This document shows positions 6,972 through 12,154 of a stretch of DNA of 12,154 nt, piece after piece. Location of the stretch: assembly GCA_013812065.1 (NCBI GenBank), contig JACCUC010000256.1:1-12154 (forward strand), given 5' to 3'. Position 1 is the first letter of the stretch; every line of letters starts with the position of its first letter. Source of the DNA: Thermoleophilaceae bacterium. Its GTDB lineage: Bacteria; Actinomycetota; Thermoleophilia; Solirubrobacterales; Thermoleophilaceae. The translations under genes were made by a program, and so were the position numbers. A model generated the notes under the pieces. That model was given only the letters and a program-made list of their open reading frames with translations, was not told the DNA's origin and made no database searches.

Positions 6972-8108
6972 ATGGCCACCGTCGCCACGCCGCGCGTCGA
7001 AGCCGCGGTCGAGACCGTCCGGGTGTCGGCCTACGACGTACCGATGGAGGAGACCGAGTCCGACGGCACGCTCGAGTGGGGCTCGACCACGATGATCCTC
7101 GTCGAGGTCGAAGCCGGCGGCGAGCGCGGACTCGGCTACACCTACGGTGACGTCTCGGTCGCCCACCTGATCGAGTCGAAGCTGGTCGCTGAGATCGAGG
7201 GCGCGGACGCCCTCTCGCCGCCCGCTGCGTGGGCGCGTATGCAGGCGAAGATCCGCAACGCCGGCCGGCCGGGGGTGGGAGCGATGGCGATCTCATGCGT
7301 GGACATCGCGCTGTGGGACCTCAAGGCGAAGCTCCTGGGCCTCGCGCTCGCCGACCTGCTGCCGCGCTTCCACACGGCGGTGCCGGCCTACGGCTCGGGC
7401 GGCTTCACCTCCTACTCGAACGACCGCCTGCGCGAGCAGTTCGACACCTGGGTGCACGAGATGGGCTTCCCGCGGGTGAAGATGAAGGTCGGGCGCGACT
7501 TCTCGGCCGACCCTGGGCGCCTGACCGCCGCCCGCGAGGCGATCGGCGATGGCGTCGAGCTGATGGTCGACGGCAACGGCGCCTACCAGCGCAAGGAGGC
7601 GCTCTTCTGGGCCGAGCGATTCTCGGCCTTCGGTGTGACCTACTTCGAGGAGCCGGTGAGCTCCGAGGACCTCGAGGGCCTGCGCCTGCTGCGCGACCGC
7701 GCGCCGGCCGGCATGTCGATCGCCGCGGGCGAGTACTCGTGGGATCTCTTCTACTCGCGCGGGCTGCTCACCGCCGGGGCGGTCGACATCCTCCAGGCCG
7801 ACGTCACCCGGGTCGGCGGGATCACCAACTTCCTGCGCGTCGACGGCCTCGCCAAGGCGCACCAGGTGGTGATCTCGGCGCACTGCGCGCCGGCGGTCTC
7901 CGCGCACGCCTGCTGTGCGCTCGAGACGCTCGAGCACCTCGAGTACTTCCACGACCACGTCGAGGTCGAGAAGCTGCTCTTCGACGGCACGCTCAAGCCC
8001 GACGGCGGCCGCCTCGTGCCCGACCGCTCGCGCCCGGGGCTCGGCCTCGAGCTCAAGCGCGATGACGCCGCTCGTTATCTCGTCCACGACTCCGAAGGGA
8101 ACGGCTGA
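6972..8108 (+). CDS. Enolase-superfamily protein, mandelate racemase subgroup (likely acid-sugar dehydratase)
   Basis: The 378-residue protein has the capping domain (about 10-130) followed by the TIM barrel. The catalytic set of the mandelate racemase (MR) subgroup is complete: VKMK with K170 and K172; Mg ligands D200 (VDGNGAY), E226 (FEEP) and E254 (AGE); and the His-Asp dyad D277 (QADV) and H304 (SAHCAP). The 27-residue D277-H304 spacing equals that of MR itself (D270/H297). Members remove a proton next to a carboxylate; most bacterial ones dehydrate sugar acids to 2-keto-3-deoxy acids, and a few are racemases or cycloisomerases. The N-terminal 20s loop, which sets specificity, reads MEETESDGTLEWGST (25-39); I cannot match it to a known substrate. 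The ATG lacks a strong Shine-Dalgarno, so translation may depend on the preceding gene 23 bp upstream. The 3' end is 4 bp before the proposed next start. Confidence 0.93.
   Translation: MATVATPRVEAAVETVRVSAYDVPMEETESDGTLEWGSTTMILVEVEAGGERGLGYTYGDVSVAHLIESKLVAEIEGADALSPPAAWARMQAKIRNAGRPGVGAMAISCVDIALWDLKAKLLGLALADLLPRFHTAVPAYGSGGFTSYSNDRLREQFDTWVHEMGFPRVKMKVGRDFSADPGRLTAAREAIGDGVELMVDGNGAYQRKEALFWAERFSAFGVTYFEEPVSSEDLEGLRLLRDRAPAGMSIAAGEYSWDLFYSRGLLTAGAVDILQADVTRVGGITNFLRVDGLAKAHQVVISAHCAPAVSAHACCALETLEHLEYFHDHVEVEKLLFDGTLKPDGGRLVPDRSRPGLGLELKRDDAARYLVHDSEGNG
8094..8100 (+). promoter_or_regulatory. Shine-Dalgarno site for the FAD/Fe-S oxidase
   Basis: GAAGGGA lies in the last codons of the enolase-superfamily gene, 9 bases before CTG (8110) and 12 before TTG (8113). 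No ATG or GTG is close by in this frame; the nearest ATG, at 8062, lies upstream of this site. The site therefore supports a non-ATG start. Confidence 0.5.
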
Positions 8109-8112
8109 GCTG

Positions 8113-11100
8113 TTGACCGTCACCGACCACGACGCCACGACCACCCGCACCCCGGCGCGCGGGAACGCGCGCGACCTCGCGCAGGTCGTCGAGCAGCTCG
8201 GGCTCGACGTCGGGAAGCTCAAGCGGCGGCTCGAGCAGACCGTCGAGGGCGAGGTGCGCTTCGACGCCGGCGCCAAGGCCCTCTACGCCACCGACGCCTC
8301 GAACTTCCGCCAGGTGCCGATCGGCGTCGTCGTCCCGAGGACCGAGGACGACGTGGTGGCCGTCCATCGCGCCTGCCACGAGTTCGGCGCTCCGGTGCTG
8401 GCGCGCGGCGGGGGCACGAGCCTGTCGGGGGAGACGGTCAACCATGCGGTGGTGATCGACTTCTCGAAGTACCTCCACAGGATCGGGAAGCCCGACGGCG
8501 AGCGGGCGCTCGTCTGCGCTCAGCCGGGGGCGATCAACGAGGAGGTCAACCGAGCCACCGGCGACGTCGGCATGGTCTTCGGCCCAGACCCCTCCTCGCA
8601 TTCGCGGTGTACGGTCGGAGGCAACGTCGGCAACAACTCGTGCGGCATCCACTCCGTCCAGGCCAGGCACTACGGGCCCGGTCCGCGTACCTCCGACAAC
8701 GTCGAGTCGCTCGACGTCGTGACCTACGACGGTGCGCGCTTCCGCGTCGGCGTGGGCGAGGAGGATCGGCTCGAGGAGATCATCGCCACCGGGGGGCGCA
8801 AGGGCGAGATCTACGCCGGCCTGCGCGACCTCCGCGACCGTTACGCCGACGCCATCCGCGAGACCTACGTGCCGGTGGAGCGGATGCCGCGGCGAGTCTC
8901 GGGCTACAACCTCGACGAGCTCCTGCCCGAGCGGGGCTTCAACGTGGCCCGGGCGCTGACCGGCACCGAGGGCACCTGCGTGACCGTGCTCGAGGTCGAG
9001 CTCAAGCTCACGCCGGGGCTCTATCAGCGCACGCTGGTCGTCGTCGCCTACGACGGGATCGCCGACGCCGCCGACGACGGCCCGTCGATCATGGAGTGGC
9101 AGCCGATCGGCCTCGAGGCACTCGACGACCGCCTGATCGAGGACCAGCAGGAAAAGGACATGAACGTGGCGAGCATCTCCGAGCTGCCGAGGTCGGGCCG
9201 TGCCGGCGCGTGGTTACTCGTGCAGTTCGGAGCCGACAGCCGCGACGAGAGCGTCGCCCGCGCCCGCGAGCTCGCCGAGTGGCTGAAGCGCGAGAAGGGC
9301 TACGACGACGACCGGATCGCCGTCTTCGAGAGCGAGCAGGAGGGCGGCAACAGCGCCGACATCTGGCAGATCCGCGAGGCAGGCCTCGGCTCGACGGCCT
9401 TTCCGCCCGACGGCAAGGACCACTGGCCGGGATGGGAGGACTCCGCGGTCCCGCCCGAGCACATGGGCGACTACCTGCGCAGGCTCATCCCCCTCTACGA
9501 CAAGCACGGACTACGCGGAGCGTTCTACGGCCACGTCGGCGAGGGCTGCCTGCACTCCCGGATCTCCTTCGATCTGCGCTCGAGCGACGGGATCGCCACC
9601 TACCGCACTTTCCTGGAGGAGGCCGCCGACCTGTGCGTCTCCTACGGCGGCTCGGTGTCGGGCGAGCACGGCGACGGCCAGCAGCGGGCGGAACTGCTCG
9701 AAAAGCAGTACGGGCCAGGGCTGATGGAAGCCATGCGCGAGTTCAAGCGCATCTGGGACCCGGACTGGAAGATGAACCCGGGCAAGGTCGTCGACGCCTA
9801 CCGCTTCGACGAGAACCTGCGCCTCGGGGCCGACTACAACCCCTGGCGTCCCGAGGTGACCTTCGCCTACCCCGAAGACGGCGGCGACTTCGCGCACGCC
9901 ATGCTGCGCTGCGTCGGGGTCGGCAAGTGCCGGGTCCCCGACGCCGAAACCGTGATGTGCCCGAGCTATCAGGTCACGCGCGAGGAGAAGCACTCGACAC
10001 GCGGCCGCGCTCGGCTGCTGTTCGAGATGCTCGAGGGCGACGTGATCACCGACGGCTGGCAGTCGCAGGAGGTCTTCGACGCGCTCGACCTCTGCCTCTC
10101 GTGCAAGGGCTGCACGAGCGACTGCCCCGTGCACGTCGACATGCCGACCTACAAGTCGGAGTTCCTCCATCACCACTACCGGAGCCGGACCCGGCGCCGC
10201 CCGCGCTACGCCTATGCGTTCGGCTACATCGACCAGGCTGCCCGGCTGGCCTCTCGGATGCCCGGGCTGGTCAATCTGCTGACCCAGACCCCGCCCTTCT
10301 CGCGTCTCGCCAAGGCGATCGCGGGGGTGAGCCGTGAGCGCGAGATCCCCACCTTCGCCCCGGTGACGCTGCAGAACTGGTTCGCCGATCGCGGCGGCAG
10401 CGCCAATCCGGACGGGCGGCGAGTGTTGCTGTGGCCAGACACCTTCAACAACCACTTCCACACCGACGTCGGCGTGGCGTGCGTAGAAGCCCTCGAGGTG
10501 GCCGGCTGGCACGTCGTCATCCCCGAGGGCCACGTGTGCTGCGGGCGCCCGCTCTACGACTACGGCTTCCTCGACCAGGCACGGGCCTACCTGGAGCGCA
10601 CGATCGAGGTGCTGCGCGATGAGATCCGCGCCGGCACCCCGGTTGTCGGCATGGAGCCGAGCTGCCTCGCGGTGTTCAAGGATGAGCTGGGACGGATGAT
10701 GCCGCACGACGACGATGCTCAGCGCCTGCGCAAGAACGCCTTCCACCTCGATGAGTTCTTCGAGCATTTCGAGGTGGAGGTGCCGCGGCTCGAGCGCGAA
10801 GCGCTTGTGTGGGGACACTGCCACCACAAGGCCACCGGCGGGATCGCGTCTGAGGAGAAGCTTCTCTCTCGCATGGGCGTCGATGTCAGCAGCGTCTCCG
10901 GTGGCTGCTGCGGGCTCGCCGGGTCGTGGGGCTTCGAGGAGGGCAAGTACGAGATCTCGATGGACTGCGGCGAGCACGCGTTGTTGCCCGCGGTCCGCGA
11001 CGCCGCCCGCGAGACGATCGTCGTCGCCGACGGCTTCTCGTGCAAGACCCAGATCGAGCAGGCGGACACCGGTCGCGGCGCGCTGCACGTCGCTCAGGTC

Positions 11101-11274
11101 ATGAAGATGGCGCGCGACCACGGATCGGGCGGCGCGCGTAGCGGGCTGCCCGAGACCGGGTACCTGGAGGAACGGCCGCGGCCGTCGGTGAAGAGGCGCG
11201 GCACTCGCACCGCCGTGGCGGCGGGCGCGCTCACCGGCGTGGCCGCGCTCGTGGCCGCCGCTCGGCGCGACTGA
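8113..11274 (+). CDS. Fused FAD-linked oxidase/Fe-S (GlcD-GlcF or YdiJ type) D-2-hydroxyacid dehydrogenase
   Basis: This is about 1053 residues; E. coli YdiJ is of similar size and layout. The FAD-binding (PCMH) domain, about 50-290, shows ARGGGTSLSG (97-106) and GPDPSSHSRCTVGGNVGNNS (starting 157). The oxidase C-domain has metal-ligand and active-site motifs as in D-2-hydroxyglutarate and D-lactate dehydrogenases: H474 and H481 in GHVGEGCLH, and E518-H519 in SGEHGDG. Two 4Fe-4S sites follow: C600, C606 and C616 (CVGVGKC...MCP), then C661, C664, C667 and C671 (CLSCKGCTSDCP). The C-terminal part carries two cysteine-rich CCG modules: CC at 809-810 with C851, and C903 with CC at 932-933. It should oxidise a D-2-hydroxyacid to a 2-keto acid and pass electrons to a quinone or other carrier. 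A hydrophobic tail (about 1033-1050) may anchor it to the membrane. TTG 8113 is preferred (CTG 8110 or ATG 8062 are alternatives; 8062 would overlap the previous gene). It is the last gene of the operon. Confidence 0.92.
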   Translation: MTVTDHDATTTRTPARGNARDLAQVVEQLGLDVGKLKRRLEQTVEGEVRFDAGAKALYATDASNFRQVPIGVVVPRTEDDVVAVHRACHEFGAPVLARGGGTSLSGETVNHAVVIDFSKYLHRIGKPDGERALVCAQPGAINEEVNRATGDVGMVFGPDPSSHSRCTVGGNVGNNSCGIHSVQARHYGPGPRTSDNVESLDVVTYDGARFRVGVGEEDRLEEIIATGGRKGEIYAGLRDLRDRYADAIRETYVPVERMPRRVSGYNLDELLPERGFNVARALTGTEGTCVTVLEVELKLTPGLYQRTLVVVAYDGIADAADDGPSIMEWQPIGLEALDDRLIEDQQEKDMNVASISELPRSGRAGAWLLVQFGADSRDESVARARELAEWLKREKGYDDDRIAVFESEQEGGNSADIWQIREAGLGSTAFPPDGKDHWPGWEDSAVPPEHMGDYLRRLIPLYDKHGLRGAFYGHVGEGCLHSRISFDLRSSDGIATYRTFLEEAADLCVSYGGSVSGEHGDGQQRAELLEKQYGPGLMEAMREFKRIWDPDWKMNPGKVVDAYRFDENLRLGADYNPWRPEVTFAYPEDGGDFAHAMLRCVGVGKCRVPDAETVMCPSYQVTREEKHSTRGRARLLFEMLEGDVITDGWQSQEVFDALDLCLSCKGCTSDCPVHVDMPTYKSEFLHHHYRSRTRRRPRYAYAFGYIDQAARLASRMPGLVNLLTQTPPFSRLAKAIAGVSREREIPTFAPVTLQNWFADRGGSANPDGRRVLLWPDTFNNHFHTDVGVACVEALEVAGWHVVIPEGHVCCGRPLYDYGFLDQARAYLERTIEVLRDEIRAGTPVVGMEPSCLAVFKDELGRMMPHDDDAQRLRKNAFHLDEFFEHFEVEVPRLEREALVWGHCHHKATGGIASEEKLLSRMGVDVSSVSGGCCGLAGSWGFEEGKYEISMDCGEHALLPAVRDAARETIVVADGFSCKTQIEQADTGRGALHVAQVMKMARDHGSGGARSGLPETGYLEERPRPSVKRRGTRTAVAAGALTGVAALVAAARRD

Positions 11275-11298
11275 CGGCGACAGGTCGAGATGCGGCAG

Positions 11299-11315
11299 GA
11301 CCCCCGGCTCGGGTC
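11299..11315 (+). terminator. Weak hairpin after the plus-strand operon
   Basis: GACCC and GGGTC arms (5 bp) flank a 7-base loop, 25 bp after the oxidase stop. There is no T-run, so an intrinsic terminator is not demonstrated. It is the only candidate stop signal I see in the convergent gap (11275-11352). Confidence 0.25.
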
Positions 11316-11330
11316 GTCACCGTCTCAGTC

Positions 11331-11350
11331 GACGCGACGCGACGCGACGC
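11331..11350. repeat. Pentanucleotide tandem repeat (GACGC)4
   Basis: Four exact copies of GACGC lie between the convergent oxidase and YaaH-like genes, two bases before the latter's stop codon region. They are in neither coding sequence as annotated. The unit is five bases, so slippage would change any reading frame passing through it. Confidence 0.85.
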
Positions 11351-11352
11351 GT

Positions 11353-12125
11353 TCAGAGGATCTTGCGTACGCCCGCCTCGCTCTCGACGTCCTCGAGCTG
11401 CGCGTCGAGCGATCCGTCGAGCGCACGCCGTCCCGCTCCGCGTCGCAGCAGCGGCAGGACCGTGCTGCCCTTGGCGTCCTCGAGCTCGAGGGCAAAGGCC
11501 GTGTACAGCGCGAGCGCCGTGAGACCGAGCCCGATCGCTCCGGCGGCGTCCTGCCACGGTTCGAGTGCGCTCAGCTCGTAGATCCCCGTCGCCGCGAAGC
11601 GCGCGCCGCTCACTATCAGCACGGCGGCGGGCACGAGCTTGTTCAGCGTGCCGGCGACTCCCGACAGCATCAGGGCGACGGCGGAGACGAGCAGCAGCAG
11701 ACCCAGCGCTCCGCTCGTCGAGCCGGGCGGCGAGATGATGAACACCGCCCCGTCGCCAGCCACGTTGTCGCCAGGACGCCGAGTCCGCTGGCGGTGGCCG
11801 CGTCGCGCGAGAGGAACGAGAGCACCGACGCGACGAGCTGAAGCGAAACCGGGAACGCCACGATCACCACACCGACGAAGATCCGCTGGCTCGTCGAGAT
11901 CCAGCCGAGCTCGAGCCCGCTGACCACGAGCGATGCCGCCGCCAGTCCGAACAGGCCGAGAGGCATCGGAGTCCCGAGGGGCCGCACGGATACAACGGCC
12001 TGCGTGCTGCTCGGCGATTCGATGCCGGCGGCATCCTCGTGCCCCGCGCCGCGCGAGGTGGTCGGTGCGTCGGTCATGGCCTTACGCAGTCCCGATGCCA
12101 ACGGCTCCTTCCTGAGCTCACTCAT
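11353..12125 (-). pseudogene. GPR1/FUN34/YaaH-family (acetate transporter-like) gene with one frameshift
   Basis: Two minus-strand frames join into one 257-residue membrane protein. The first (from ATG 12125) holds a polar N-terminus (1-48), then PLGTPMPLGLFGLAAASL (49-66), which resembles the family's NPxPLGL entry motif, and three hydrophobic helices to TTWLATG. The second continues as AVFIISPPGSTSGALG, three more helices, and a charged tail ending AGVRKIL. The break is at about 11748-11751: adding one base to the C4 run restores the frame. Six helices and total length fit the acetate/succinate permease family, and actinobacterial relatives have this layout, but transport of acetate is inference. 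The start is supported by AGGAG seven bases upstream; ATG 12074 is an alternative. A single indel in a short homopolymer could be a real mutation, a phase-variable site or a sequencing error. Confidence 0.75.
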
Positions 12126-12154
12126 GCTGCCGCTCCTGGTGATCGCTGCGGTGA

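Noticed and set aside
8607..10337. 576-codon plus-strand frame inside the oxidase gene
   Set aside because: Extremely Arg-rich, typical of the +1 shadow frame of GC-rich genes.
9511..11121. 536-codon open frame antisense to the FAD/Fe-S oxidase
   Set aside because: Shadow of the real gene; the sense frame carries all cysteine and FAD motifs and no ribosome site supports the antisense one.
1..12154. Mobile element, prophage, toxin-antitoxin, defence or CRISPR system
   Set aside because: No transposase, integrase, nuclease-like or repeat-spacer sequence was seen on either strand.

Overview
The window is very GC-rich throughout, with strong G/C preference at third codon positions, dense genes, short gaps and GTG/TTG starts. 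That style, plus protein types such as a GH15 glucosidase, an SDR with a C-terminal anchor and a fused FAD/Fe-S oxidase, suggests a high-GC actinobacterium, possibly of the Solirubrobacterales/Thermoleophilia or Rubrobacter kind. There is no rRNA or other phylogenetic marker, so this is only an inference. I see no tRNA, CRISPR array, insertion sequence or phage gene.

Layout. (1) 1-1022, minus: remains of an MFS sugar/metabolite transporter, with three frame breaks, no N-terminal half, and a C-terminus running off the window. (2) 1023-1183: gap that begins inside a perfect 7-bp-arm inverted repeat (1020-1037). (3) 1184-2080, plus: unrecognised membrane-anchored protein with two similar beta-rich (OB-like) modules. 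(4) 4896-2120, minus: two-gene operon of an SDR oxidoreductase and a cytoplasmic GH15 glycosidase whose GTG start overlaps the SDR stop codon. (5) 4897-5118: divergent promoter region with four GCGGAC half-sites. (6) 5119-11274, plus: three tightly packed genes for a TPP-dependent enzyme of the pyruvate oxidase/acetolactate synthase fold, an enolase-superfamily acid-sugar dehydratase-like protein, and a long FAD/Fe-S D-2-hydroxyacid dehydrogenase. (7) 11275-11352: short convergent gap with a weak hairpin and a (GACGC)4 repeat. (8) 12125-11353, minus: a YaaH/GPR1/FUN34 (acetate transporter-like) gene broken by one missing base in a C4 run.

How the genes may work together (inference). The central 9 kb looks like a carbohydrate and organic-acid oxidation module. 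GH15 would free glucose inside the cell. The SDR could oxidise a sugar or alcohol. The enolase-superfamily enzyme would dehydrate a sugar acid to a 2-keto-3-deoxy acid. The FAD/Fe-S enzyme would oxidise a D-2-hydroxyacid (lactate, 2-hydroxyglutarate or similar) to a 2-keto acid, and the TPP enzyme would decarboxylate a 2-keto acid, giving acetate if it is a true pyruvate oxidase. An acetate-transporter-like gene and a sugar-transporter-like gene lie at the two edges, but both are broken as read. No substrate can be fixed from sequence alone.
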